Below are positions 27,969 to 37,283 of a stretch of 64,000 bases of DNA, one piece after another. Numbering within the stretch: position 1 is the first letter of the stretch; every line of letters begins with the position of its first letter. This stretch comes from Ketobacter sp. (GTDB lineage Bacteria; Pseudomonadota; Gammaproteobacteria; Pseudomonadales; Ketobacteraceae). Position numbers and translations under genes: made by a program. The notes below the pieces were generated by a model. The model had not been told where the DNA came from. It saw only the letters and a program-made list of their open reading frames with translations, and searched no databases. The stretch spans positions 99,296 through 163,295 of the forward strand of contig NZ_RCHN01000023.1 in NCBI RefSeq assembly GCF_003671495.1, in the 5' to 3' direction.

Positions 27969-30900
27969 GCTATAGGTTCCGGTTCGCTGTGCAGTTGCAG
28001 GCGGCGGGCGATGGTCTGGCCTACGGTGGCCAAAGGGCCCTGCCGATGCATTTGAAAGTGATTACAATCCAGGTTCACCCGCTCGATCCTGCCCTGAATG
28101 TAGGCATTCCACAAGATCCAATCCGGCTCATCCGGCCGCCGTTGGCTGGCGCGGAACAGCAATACATCGCCACAGAAGAGGGGGTGCTCCGCCTGGCGGT
28201 ATTGCAGCATATTCTGTACGGCGGTATCTGCCAGGCGCAGTAACAGATCGGCGTTGTATTGAGCCAGGGGGCTGCCCGGCGCCTGCAGTACGTTGAGCAG
28301 GTCGGTTTCGGAGCGGGGCTCACCCTGGGCATCGTTGGCGTCGGTGATGTCGTCCAGCAGCATCAGCAGGCCGTCCCGGCGTTGGGGCGGCTCCGCATTG
28401 CGCCAGTGGTCGGCGGGGTAGGCATCCAGCAGAAACAGGTGCTCCACCGTTTCCCCCAGTTGTTGCAGCCGGGCCGCCAAGGTCTGGGCGATGCCACCCC
28501 CCATGGACCAGCCCAGCAGGCGATAGGGCCCCTGCCAACGGGACCGGATCAGCGCCAGGTACTGGTCGATCATGTGGTTCCAGGTCGCGGGCTGTTGCTG
28601 CAGCATGCCGGGGGACTGAATACCGATCAACGGCACCCCAGGCAGGTGGCGTGCCAGCCCGGCGTAACTCCAGCTCATGCCGTCCGCCGGGTGGATGCAG
28701 AAAATCGGTGTGCCGGAACCGGGTTGCAGTTCCAGCTCCATGGCCAGCTCGGGGTATTCCGCGGTCGGCGGTGAGGGCGGCGCTGTGCCTGTGGTGCCTG
28801 CCACGGATGCGGCCGGTTGCCCCAGGGCCTGGGCCAGTTCACCCAGTTGTGGGTGGCGGAACAGAATGGCAGCGGCCACCGGCTGTTGCAGGCGCTGGCT
28901 GAGGCGGTTGGCCACCTGGATGGCCTGCAGGGATTTGCCCCCCAGGGCAAAGAACTCCGCATTACGGTCACGGGGGGCAATCCCCAGGATGCGTTGCCAT
29001 ACGTCGGCTATGACCGCCTCCATTGCGCTGAACTGGTGCCCTGCCATCGAATTCAACACCGCTTCCTGCACCGGGTTCTGGTCCAGCCATGCCTGGCGCA
29101 GGCGGCGGCGGTCGATCTTGTTATTGGCGTTGCGGGGCAGCTCCCTGCGCCAGTGCAGCTGGGTGGGCATGGCGGCAGCCAGCAGTTGCGGCTGCAGCCA
29201 GTCCTCGAATCCGGCAATGGGTTGCGCATTGCCATTGGAATTGGCACCGGCGTTGGCATCAGCATTGACGGTGGTCAGGAACGCCACCAGGATCACCCGG
29301 GCCGGGGTCTCCACTGCCAACACCGCGCATTCCCGCACCTGCGGGTGGGCACTGATGACGTTTTCAATGGCGGTGGGGGAAATGCGCTGGCCGCTGATCT
29401 TCAGTTCGTCGTCCTGGCGCCCCAGGTAAAGCAGGGTGCCATCCGCCTGCTGCAGCACCCGGTCGCCGGTGCGATAGGCCCGGGGGCATTCCGGCAGCCA
29501 GTCCAGCTGAATAAAACGCTGGGCGGTAAGGGCGGGATTCTGCCAGTAGCCGTTGGCCAGGGTAGGGCCCAGCACACAGAGCTCGCCGGAATCCCCGGGC
29601 AATACCGGCAGTGCGTCGGCGTCCACCACGGCCGTCTGCAGGCCGGGCAGGGGAGTACCGATGCTGATGCTGGAACCCGCGCGATGGGCGCTTGTGAGAT
29701 GGGCACTGGTGCACACCACCGTGGTTTCAGTGGGGCCGTAGGTGTTGATCAGCTGCACCTGGGGCGAGACCTGTTGCTGCCACAGGGCCAGTTGGGCCGG
29801 CAAGGCCGCCTCGCCGCCGATGATGACGATGCGCACGCAGGGGGGCAGGGAAAGCCCGGTGTGGGCGATGGCAAACACCAGCTCGTGCCAGAAGGCGGTG
29901 GGCAGATCCAGCACACTGATGGCGTGGGCAGCGCACTGATCCAGAAAGGCTGCCATGGAGTCCAGGCTGTTGTCCGCGCGCAACACCAGGGTGGCCCCCT
30001 GGGTGAGGGCCAGGAAAATTTCTTCCACGCTGGCGTCGAAATGCAGGGGTGCGAATTGCAGGAGGGTGTCATCAGCGTGGATGCCGTAGCGCTGGCTGGC
30101 GGCCACGCAGAAATGATCCAGGGCCCCACGGCCGATCACCACCCCGTTGGGGGTGCCGGTGGAGCCAGAGGTGTAGAGCAGATACGCGGGCTGGTCGGCG
30201 GTTACCGGCACTGGGTTGAGCATTGGCAGTGGCTGTGGCACCTCGCTTCCGGCCTGATCCAGATCCAGGCGCCGGCGCGGTTCCAGCCAGGGCTCTCGGC
30301 GCCAATCCTGCGGCAGGCTGGCATCGACCAGGGTCAGGTGTGGGTCGGCGTGCTCAACAATCCGTTGTGCCCGCTGCCGCGGTCCAGCGGGGTCCAGGGG
30401 GATGTAGCTTGCCCCCACCCACAGGCAGGCCAGCATGGCCACCAGGGTCTGGCTGCGGCGCGGCAGCAACAGGGCAATGCGGTCGCCGGGCTCTATACCC
30501 TGTTCCGCCAGAATACCCGCCAGGGATTGCACCTCCGGCAACAGCTGACCGTAACTCAGCCGTTGGCCGTTGGGGCTGATGATGGCGGTGTGCCGGGGGC
30601 GCTGGCGGGCGTGTTGCAACAGGGCTTGTGTGATGCTTTGGCCGCTGGCATCGTTGCTTAACGCCGAAGTTGCCGCAGGCAAAAGGCCATTCAACAGAGT
30701 GTGGCCACGATGCTGCTGATGGATGCGTTGGTAAAGGGGCTGGTGGTTTGGCGCTGCCAGGGCATCCAGCAGTGTCAGCAGTTGTTGGCCGTGCTGTTCC
30801 AGTTGCGCCAGGGTATAGGCGTCGGCGTTGGCCTCGATGCTGATCACACACTGCTCCCGTTGCGGCAGGATATTCAGCGCCAGGTCTTCCACCGGTCCGG

Positions 30901-32077
30901 CGGACAGTGGGTGGGAGCTGGCCTGTACCGCACCGAACGGCAGGGGGCGGTCGAAGGGCATCAGGTTCAGCACCGGACCGAACAGACGGCGGCCGCTGCC
31001 CAGGGCCAGATCCTGCTTCATGGACTCATAGCGATAGCGCAAGTGGGGGCGACAGGCTTGCCAGTCGCGCTGGATCTGTTGCACCAGCTGGCGCAGGTTG
31101 CTGTGAAGGTCCACGGTGATTGGCAGCGGCACGATGTTCATGTGCATGCAGGGTACTTTGAGGGCAGGAGACCCCAGCCGGTTCATGACCGGGACCCCCA
31201 GGGTGAGCTGGTTGCGTCCGGTCTGATCGTACAACCACAGGGCCACCCCGGCCGCCAGCCAGCAGAACCAGTCGGCCTGCAGGCGCTGGGCGGATTGCTG
31301 CCAGCGCTGCAGACGGGCCGCGGGCAGGGTCAGGCGATGCCGTAATACCTCCCGGCTCACCGGCTGCATGGGGGTCAGGCGGGCTGGTGCCGGCTGGGCC
31401 TGCAGCCGATCCCGCCAGAAGGCCTGGTCCCGGTGGTAATCCGGGCTGTCGGGGTAGGCGCATTCGGCATCCAGCACCGGCTGCAGGGGCGCCAAGGGGA
31501 GTTCGGAAGCAGCTGGACGCGCAGTGTCACCGGCAGCGTTGTAGAGCGCGGCGATGCGGCGTAGCAGCAGGGCGAAGCCGAAGCCGTCCAGCAGAATATG
31601 ATGGGCCTGCAACAGCAACAGGTGGTGCCCGGGGGATAACTGCAGCAGGTGACAGTGCCAGAGCGGGCCCTGTTCCAGATCCACCGGGATACGCAATTGG
31701 GCCTGCATCCAGGCCTCCGCTGCCGCCCGCCGTTGGGACGGGTCTACGGAATCGAATGCGCGCAGCGTACAGCAGGCTTCCGGCACGGGGCCGGGCTGCT
31801 GCCAGACCGTGCCGTCCCGCTCCACGAAACGCATGTGCAAGGCTTCGCATTCCAGCACCGCCGCCCGCACCGCCTGCTGCAGCCGTTCGCAATCCAGCTC
31901 AGTGTCCTGTAACTGGGAGTCCTGTAACTGAGAGCCCCGTAACTGAGAGCCCAGCAGTTCCAGATATTCGGCGGTCCAATAGGCGGGGTTTTCCGGGTCC
32001 AGTTGTTGGCCTAGCCAGATGCCCATCTGGGCGGGGGTGATCGGCAGAGGCGGTGACCGTAGTGTCGAGCGCAACAT
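27965..32077 (-). CDS. One-module NRPS (C-A-T-TE) for a catecholate siderophore
   Basis: A 1370-residue synthetase laid out like EntF. The condensation domain has H-H-I-L-L-D-G near 159. The adenylation domain (about 500-1000) has Y-T-S-G-S-T-G-T-P-N-G and the A10 lysine in N-N-K-I-D. The carrier domain has G-G-K-S1049, and the thioesterase has G-W-S1191-M-G-G and a C-N-H-F-Q-M segment. By alignment to GrsA the specificity residues are D681, A, E, D, I, G, T, V, V, close to lysine-type codes and unlike EntF serine. The start at 32077 is two bases after the entB stop. The product is inferred, not known. Confidence 0.9.
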   Translation of the reverse strand: MLRSTLRSPPLPITPAQMGIWLGQQLDPENPAYWTAEYLELLGSQLRGSQLQDSQLQDTELDCERLQQAVRAAVLECEALHMRFVERDGTVWQQPGPVPEACCTLRAFDSVDPSQRRAAAEAWMQAQLRIPVDLEQGPLWHCHLLQLSPGHHLLLLQAHHILLDGFGFALLLRRIAALYNAAGDTARPAASELPLAPLQPVLDAECAYPDSPDYHRDQAFWRDRLQAQPAPARLTPMQPVSREVLRHRLTLPAARLQRWQQSAQRLQADWFCWLAAGVALWLYDQTGRNQLTLGVPVMNRLGSPALKVPCMHMNIVPLPITVDLHSNLRQLVQQIQRDWQACRPHLRYRYESMKQDLALGSGRRLFGPVLNLMPFDRPLPFGAVQASSHPLSAGPVEDLALNILPQREQCVISIEANADAYTLAQLEQHGQQLLTLLDALAAPNHQPLYQRIHQQHRGHTLLNGLLPAATSALSNDASGQSITQALLQHARQRPRHTAIISPNGQRLSYGQLLPEVQSLAGILAEQGIEPGDRIALLLPRRSQTLVAMLACLWVGASYIPLDPAGPRQRAQRIVEHADPHLTLVDASLPQDWRREPWLEPRRRLDLDQAGSEVPQPLPMLNPVPVTADQPAYLLYTSGSTGTPNGVVIGRGALDHFCVAASQRYGIHADDTLLQFAPLHFDASVEEIFLALTQGATLVLRADNSLDSMAAFLDQCAAHAISVLDLPTAFWHELVFAIAHTGLSLPPCVRIVIIGGEAALPAQLALWQQQVSPQVQLINTYGPTETTVVCTSAHLTSAHRAGSSISIGTPLPGLQTAVVDADALPVLPGDSGELCVLGPTLANGYWQNPALTAQRFIQLDWLPECPRAYRTGDRVLQQADGTLLYLGRQDDELKISGQRISPTAIENVISAHPQVRECAVLAVETPARVILVAFLTTVNADANAGANSNGNAQPIAGFEDWLQPQLLAAAMPTQLHWRRELPRNANNKIDRRRLRQAWLDQNPVQEAVLNSMAGHQFSAMEAVIADVWQRILGIAPRDRNAEFFALGGKSLQAIQVANRLSQRLQQPVAAAILFRHPQLGELAQALGQPAASVAGTTGTAPPSPPTAEYPELAMELELQPGSGTPIFCIHPADGMSWSYAGLARHLPGVPLIGIQSPGMLQQQPATWNHMIDQYLALIRSRWQGPYRLLGWSMGGGIAQTLAARLQQLGETVEHLFLLDAYPADHWRNAEPPQRRDGLLMLLDDITDANDAQGEPRSETDLLNVLQAPGSPLAQYNADLLLRLADTAVQNMLQYRQAEHPLFCGDVLLFRASQRRPDEPDWILWNAYIQGRIERVNLDCNHFQMHRQGPLATVGQTIARRLQLHSEPEPIA
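31909..31953. repeat. 15-bp tandem repeat, three copies, inside the NRPS condensation domain
   Basis: Three adjacent 15-base units (GTAACTGAGAGCCC plus one base, with two or three differences in the first unit) encode S-Q-L-R-G, S-Q-L-Q-D, S-Q-L-Q-D in frame. They add about ten residues to a surface region near the N-terminus. Confidence 0.8.
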
Positions 32078-32079
32078 GA

Positions 32080-32955
32080 TTATCCCCGCAGGGTCTGCAG
32101 CAGATCCCACCATTCCGCCAGGGTGGGGCGTTCCGCCAGGTCGTTGAATTCCAGGGGTAGCCCCAGGTAGCGCCAACCGGCCACCAGGTTCATCAGGCGG
32201 ATGGAGTCCAGCCCCATCAGCAGCAGGTCATCATCCGCCTGCAGGTCACCCGGTGCCAGGCCCAGCAGTTGGCTGATGGAGTCCAGCAGGGCCTGTTCAC
32301 TTTCCGGTATCGGCAACGGTGGGCTGATCTGGCGGATCACCTGATTGGTGTCCAGCACCACACCGCAGCGTTGCGCCACCCAATTCAGCGCCATCTGATG
32401 CTCGGCCTGGGAAAAATCCGCCAGCGCATCGGCCACGAAAAACGGCTGGATGTCCTGCATGAAGGCGTCCACGGCAGTGGTCATGCAACCGATGTGGGCG
32501 TAAATGCCGCCGATGATCAGTTGATCCCGCTGCTGCTCCTGCATGATCTGCCGCAGGGGGGATTGCTGGAACGCGCTGTAGCGCCATTTGGTGAGCACGA
32601 TGTCCTGTTGCTCCGGCGCCAGGGCTGCCACGATGCCGGCCTGCTCCGGCTTGGCGGTGAGCCCGGGGCCCCACCAGTCCTGCAGCAGGCCCCGTTGCTC
32701 TGCCGTCTGCTGCGGCGGCTGGGCGGTGTACACCACTGGCACGCCGGCGCTGGCGCAGAAGTGGCGCAGGGTGATCAGGTTATCCAGCATCTGGGGAATC
32801 GGCGCGGCGTTCTGATCATAGAAATCCAGGAAGTAATCCTGCATGTCGTGGATCAGCAGCACCGCGCGGGCGGGATCCGGTTGCCAGTCCACCCGGTTGG
32901 GGGTGATCCCCTCCAGTTCAGGCAGGTCATAGGCGGCAATTTTTGGAATACTCAT
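32080..32955 (-). CDS. entB: Isochorismatase with aryl carrier domain
   Basis: A 291-residue two-domain enzyme. The N-terminal isochorismatase has D37 in I-H-D-M-Q-D-Y-F, K123 in L-T-K-W-R-Y-S-A-F and G-I-Y-A-H-I-G-C-M-T-T. The C-terminal aryl carrier has the phosphopantetheine serine S251 in G-L-D-S-I-R-L. It hydrolyses isochorismate and carries DHB to the NRPS. It lies between entE and the NRPS gene. Confidence 0.95.
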   Translation of the reverse strand: MSIPKIAAYDLPELEGITPNRVDWQPDPARAVLLIHDMQDYFLDFYDQNAAPIPQMLDNLITLRHFCASAGVPVVYTAQPPQQTAEQRGLLQDWWGPGLTAKPEQAGIVAALAPEQQDIVLTKWRYSAFQQSPLRQIMQEQQRDQLIIGGIYAHIGCMTTAVDAFMQDIQPFFVADALADFSQAEHQMALNWVAQRCGVVLDTNQVIRQISPPLPIPESEQALLDSISQLLGLAPGDLQADDDLLLMGLDSIRLMNLVAGWRYLGLPLEFNDLAERPTLAEWWDLLQTLRG

Positions 32956-33017
32956 GACAATCTCCGGCAGAAATCATAAAAGCTCAGGCAATACACCAGG
33001 CCAACACAACGCAAAGA

Positions 33018-34658
33018 TCAGGACAGCGCCGTAGCCAGTTTTTCTGTGATGCGTTCGCGCAGGGCCCGCTTGTTCACCTTGCCCACACTGGTCTTGGGAA
33101 AGGCATCAATCAGTTCGATGCGATCGGGAATCTTGTACTGGGCCACCCCGCGCCGTTGCAGAAAACGCAGCAGCTCAATGGGCCGCAGGCTGGGGTCGCG
33201 GCTGATGATGAAGGCGCAGGCTTTCTCCCCCAGGTAGGCATCGGGCATGGCCACCAGGGCGGCGTCGTGCACCGCCGGGTGGGCCAGCAGATAGTTTTCC
33301 ACCTCTTCCGCCGCGATCTTGTCACCGCCGCGGTTGATCTGGTCCTTGGCCCGGCCTTCCACCATCAGGTGGCCGCTGGGCAGTTGGCGCACGATGTCGC
33401 CGGTGCGGTAGAAACCATCGGCGGTGAATGCCCGCAGGTTGTGCTCCCGGGCCCGGTAATAGCCGCGAATGGTGTAGGGCCCCCGGGTCAGCAGGTGGCC
33501 GGGTTCACCACAGCGCACCGGCCGGTCTTCATCATCCACCACGCGGATTTCGTCGGCCTCCGACATGGGGCGGCCCTGGGTGTGGTGCAGCAGGTTGTCG
33601 TCATCCTCCGGCCGGGTGTAGTTCACCAGGCCTTCCGCCATGCCGAACACCTGCTGCAGGCGGCAGCGCAGAATGGGTTTGACCCGGGCGGCAGCCTCGG
33701 CGCTGAAGCGGGCGCCCCCCACCTGCAGCAATTGCAGGCTGGACAGATCCTCCCGCCGTTTGCGGGCGGCATCCAGCCACAGCATGGCCAGGGGCGGCAC
33801 CAGGGCGGTGAGGGTCACGCCTTCCCGCTCGATGAGGGGAAAACAGTCGTCCGGTGCCGGACGTCGGGCCAGCACCACACAGCCGCCGGCATAGAACGTG
33901 CCCAGCGTGCCGGGGGAACTGAGGGGAAAATTGTGGGCCACCGGCAGGGCGCACAGGTACACCGAAGCCGGGGCCAGTTCGCAGATCTCCGCACTGGTGC
34001 GCACGCTGTACAGGTAGTCGTCGTGGGTGCGGGGGATCAGCTTGGGCAGCCCGGTGCTGCCGCCGGACAATTGCAGAAAGGCCACTTCGCCGGCTTCCGG
34101 TGAGGGGGGCAGCTCAGTGGACCCGGTATCGGCGTTGATGATCCCGTCCCAGGACGTGAACTCCTCCGCCTCACCCACCACGATGACATCCTGCAGCGCC
34201 GGCGCCTGGGGCAGCAGGTTTCGCACCATGGCCCGGTAATCGAAGCCGTTGTCGCGATCCACGATGATGCAGGCGATGGCGTCGGTGAGCTGGCAGAAAT
34301 GGGTCAGTTCCGTGGCGCGGTGGGCTGGCAGTGCAAACACCGGGATCGCCCCCAATCGAAACAGGGCAAAGCTGGCAATGAAAAACTCGGCGATGTTGGG
34401 CAGTTGCAACACCACCCGGTCCTGGTGGCCAATACCCCGTTGCTGCAGGCCGGCGGCGGCCGTCAACACCTGCTGGTGCAGTTGCAGATAGGTCAGGCGC
34501 CGCTGCCCGCACACCAGGGCGATACGGTCCGGATGCTTGCGCGCGGATGCCGCCAGCATCTGTTCCAGGGTTTCGCCACGCCAATAACCGGCGCGGCGGT
34601 ATTGTTGAGCCAGATCGTCGGGCCAGGGCACCCAGCCCTGGGCGTGAGTGGAGCGCAT
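33018..34658 (-). CDS. entE: 2,3-dihydroxybenzoate-AMP ligase
   Basis: A 546-residue adenylating enzyme that loads DHB on the EntB carrier. Visible: the G-G-S-T-G-L-P-K P-loop, the aryl-acid signature [12 protein letters not shown] (Asn in place of the amino-acid Asp), Y-R-T-G-D and a C-terminal [11 protein letters not shown]. Start ATG at 34658 overlaps the entC stop (TGATG); a GTG one codon earlier is possible. Confidence 0.94.
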   Translation of the reverse strand: MRSTHAQGWVPWPDDLAQQYRRAGYWRGETLEQMLAASARKHPDRIALVCGQRRLTYLQLHQQVLTAAAGLQQRGIGHQDRVVLQLPNIAEFFIASFALFRLGAIPVFALPAHRATELTHFCQLTDAIACIIVDRDNGFDYRAMVRNLLPQAPALQDVIVVGEAEEFTSWDGIINADTGSTELPPSPEAGEVAFLQLSGGSTGLPKLIPRTHDDYLYSVRTSAEICELAPASVYLCALPVAHNFPLSSPGTLGTFYAGGCVVLARRPAPDDCFPLIEREGVTLTALVPPLAMLWLDAARKRREDLSSLQLLQVGGARFSAEAAARVKPILRCRLQQVFGMAEGLVNYTRPEDDDNLLHHTQGRPMSEADEIRVVDDEDRPVRCGEPGHLLTRGPYTIRGYYRAREHNLRAFTADGFYRTGDIVRQLPSGHLMVEGRAKDQINRGGDKIAAEEVENYLLAHPAVHDAALVAMPDAYLGEKACAFIISRDPSLRPIELLRFLQRRGVAQYKIPDRIELIDAFPKTSVGKVNKRALRERITEKLATALS

Positions 34659-35866
34659 CACAGGCTGGCCTCCATCAACGATTCCAGGCCCATGGCCGCC
34701 AGCATGGTGCCCATCTTGGCGCTGGTTTCCGTGAGTTCCTTATCCGGTTGGGAGCCTTCCACGATGCCCGCCCCGGCGTACAGGGTGGCGTCGTCGTCCC
34801 CCACATCGGCACAGCGGATGGTGACCGCCCATTCGCCGTTACCGTCCTGGCCACACCAGCCCACCAGGCCGGTGAACAGGCTGCGGTCAAAGCCTTCCTG
34901 TTGCTGGATGAAGTGATGGGCCGGCTGGCGTGGATGGCCGCACACGGCGGGTGTGGGGTGCAGGGCCAGGGCGAGGGCCAGGGACGAGGTGTCCGCCCCA
35001 TGCAGTTCACCACTGATGGCGGTGGACAGGTGCAGCATGGTGGGGGTTTCCAGTACCGAGGGTTCCGGTGGCACCGACAACTGTTTGCAGAACGGCGCCA
35101 GGGCGGTGGCCACGGCGTCCACCACCAGGGCGTGCTCGTAGCGGTCTTTCTCGGAATGCATCAGCTCGTTGGCCCGGCGCTGGTTTTCTGCCACGCTGTG
35201 GCTACGGGGCAGGGAACCGGCCAGGGGATTGGATAGAATGTGCGGGCCGCACTTGGACAGCAGCAGTTCGGGACTGGCGCCCACCAGGGTGCGCTGTTGC
35301 CCCTGGTGCTGGCGGTCAAAGGCAAAGGTATAACCGGCCGGGTTGCGCTGGGCCAGGGTGGCCAGCAGGGCCGCCAGGTCGATGCGGGCCTGCACGCTGA
35401 GGGAGCGGGACAGAACCACTTTTTCGAATTCCCCCTCCCGGATGCTGCGCACCGCTTTGCTGACCAGATCCTGGTAGGCCTGGGGCGTGGGGGTCATGGC
35501 AGTGAGCTGTGCCGGCTGGTCGCGGCGTACGCTGCTCACCGGCGCCGAGGGGATGGCACTGTGATCCAGCTGGGGCATGGCTTCCACGTAGCGCGGAATC
35601 ACCAGCCGGCTGGGGGCGCTCACATCAAAGCCGATGGCGCTCATCAGCAGGGCCCGGCGCCAGCCCTGTTCCCGGGCCCGGGCCAGCAACTGGTCAGCCC
35701 GCTCCAGAATCTCAGCATGGCCCCCGGCCCAGTCTTCCAGGGCAATGCCGCTGGCCATAATCGACTGGCGGGGGGAAGAGAACACAAAGTCACCACGGTG
35801 GTAGCGCAACAGGTGATCATAGAGTGTGGCGGCAAAATACAGGTGAGACGGCAAATGACTGGTCAT
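34658..35866 (-). CDS. entC: Isochorismate synthase
   Basis: A 402-residue chorismate-utilising enzyme and the first step to DHB. Motifs include [30 protein letters not shown] and P-T-P-A-V-C-G-H-P, with [10 protein letters not shown] near the end. The start at 35866 has GAGGG upstream; an in-frame ATG at 35938 is rejected. First gene of the six-gene leftward operon, behind a Fur-like site. Confidence 0.94.
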   Translation of the reverse strand: MTSHLPSHLYFAATLYDHLLRYHRGDFVFSSPRQSIMASGIALEDWAGGHAEILERADQLLARAREQGWRRALLMSAIGFDVSAPSRLVIPRYVEAMPQLDHSAIPSAPVSSVRRDQPAQLTAMTPTPQAYQDLVSKAVRSIREGEFEKVVLSRSLSVQARIDLAALLATLAQRNPAGYTFAFDRQHQGQQRTLVGASPELLLSKCGPHILSNPLAGSLPRSHSVAENQRRANELMHSEKDRYEHALVVDAVATALAPFCKQLSVPPEPSVLETPTMLHLSTAISGELHGADTSSLALALALHPTPAVCGHPRQPAHHFIQQQEGFDRSLFTGLVGWCGQDGNGEWAVTIRCADVGDDDATLYAGAGIVEGSQPDKELTETSAKMGTMLAAMGLESLMEASL

Positions 35867-35947
35867 GTGGGGTCCCTCGTCGATGACTGGCATTTCAGGC
35901 TGGCAAAAGATTGTCAGGGGCTGACTTGGTGTGTACAATAATCTAAA

Positions 35948-35962
35948 TGATAATGGTTCGCA
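35948..35962. promoter_or_regulatory. Fur-like site controlling the siderophore biosynthesis operon
   Basis: TGATAATGGTTCGCA matches 11 of 14 positions of the 7-1-7 Fur model, with an intact TGATAAT half. It lies 81 bases before entC and about 140 before the divergent MFS gene, so iron repression of both is likely. Confidence 0.6.
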
Positions 35963-36103
35963 ATACTATTTGAATTAAATTAGGGTGTGGCGGAAGCGCT
36001 GCAGTTCCAGAAAAGCCTGTATTTTTGAGCTTAGTTTTTCGAACGCACGGGGCACTCGAATGGGGGTTGCCGCTGGCGTGCGACAGTGTCCCGGATATTC
36101 GCC

Positions 36104-37279
36104 ATGTCTTCACAAAACCGTATCATCGCGCTGATCGGCGCGGTCAAGTTTGTCTTCATTCTGGATTTTATGATGTTGATGCCCCTGGGCCCGGATGTGG
36201 CCGGGGCATTGTCGTTCAGTGCGGAACGGCTGGGGTGGTTGTCGGCCTCCTATACCGTGGCCTCCATGCTGGCCGGGCTGCTCGCAGTGCGCTGGCTGGA
36301 CCGGTTTTCCCGCAAGCCTGCCTTCCTGTTGTGTTTCGGTGCCCTGGTGCTGTTCACGGTGCTCACCCCCCTGGTGAACAGCCTGAGTGGCCTGATGACG
36401 GTGCGCGCGCTCACCGGACTGGCGGGCAGCCCGGCGGTGGCCCTGGGCATGGCGATCCTGATTGACGCCATTCCTCCCCAGAGCCGGGGGCGGGCCATCG
36501 GCCGGGTCATGATTGCCTTCTCCCTGGCGGCCATTGCCGGTATTCCGGCGGCGTTGGAATTGTCCCGTTGGGGCGGCTGGACCACGCCGTTTCTGGTGGT
36601 GGCGGCCCTGGGGGCGCTGGTGTGGTTGGCGGCCTGGCGTTGGTTGCCCGCCACTTCGGTGCCGGACGCGGCGGCCGACCGGGTGTCCCCGTTCTCGCTA
36701 CTGCGTCAACCGGCCATTGCCAAGGCCTGCCTGATCCAGGCCGGCAGTCAGTTCACCGCGTTCCTGGTGGTGCCGCACTTCTCGGCGTTTTTCCTGCTGA
36801 ATCTGGGTTTCCCTCGGGAGTACCTGGGCCTGCTCTACCTGGCCGGGGGCATCAGTGCCATGGTGTTGATGCAGGTGCTGGGGCACATTACCGACCGTGC
36901 TGGCCCGGCGCGCTCGGTGCTGATTGCCAGTGCCGGAACCGGCCTGGGCTTGACCCCGTTTCTGGGGTTGGAGTGGGGGCTGTTGGTGGTGCCGTTCATT
37001 CTGTTCATGGCCGGCAATGCGGGCCGTAATGTGAGCATTGCTGCCCTCACCAGCCAGGCTCCGGAGCCCCGTGAGCGGGCCGGCTATCTGGCCCTGGAAG
37101 GCATCGTGCAGGATCTGTCGGTGACCCTGGCGGCGGTCTGCGCCAGCGTGATTCTGATGACCGGCGCTGCCGGCGAGCTGCTCAATACCCATTGGCTGGG
37201 GGCGTTGGCGCTGCTGTTGCTGGCGGCCACCAGTCTGGCGGTGGTGCGCTGGCAGGGCGAGGTGGCCCGGGGTCATTAG
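36104..37279 (+). CDS. MFS transporter, probable siderophore exporter
   Basis: A 391-residue major facilitator with about 12 helices. Helix 1 has F-I-L-D-F-M-M-L-M-P-L-G-P, and D-R-F-S-R-K-P follows helix 2. It resembles drug and siderophore exporters of the EntS kind. It is divergent from entC and shares its Fur-like region, which is the main reason to call it an exporter. The start is uncertain: ATG 36104 or GTG 36086, neither with a good ribosome site. Confidence 0.75.
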   Translation: MSSQNRIIALIGAVKFVFILDFMMLMPLGPDVAGALSFSAERLGWLSASYTVASMLAGLLAVRWLDRFSRKPAFLLCFGALVLFTVLTPLVNSLSGLMTVRALTGLAGSPAVALGMAILIDAIPPQSRGRAIGRVMIAFSLAAIAGIPAALELSRWGGWTTPFLVVAALGALVWLAAWRWLPATSVPDAAADRVSPFSLLRQPAIAKACLIQAGSQFTAFLVVPHFSAFFLLNLGFPREYLGLLYLAGGISAMVLMQVLGHITDRAGPARSVLIASAGTGLGLTPFLGLEWGLLVVPFILFMAGNAGRNVSIAALTSQAPEPRERAGYLALEGIVQDLSVTLAAVCASVILMTGAAGELLNTHWLGALALLLLAATSLAVVRWQGEVARGH

Positions 37280-37283
37280 GTCT

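Noticed and set aside
27965..32077. NRPS as a serine-activating EntF
   Set aside because: Domain order agrees, but the adenylation residues at the GrsA 235-331 positions do not fit the serine code.
36025..36465. 146-codon frame overlapping the MFS gene
   Set aside because: No domain, and it overlaps the first helices of the transporter in another frame.
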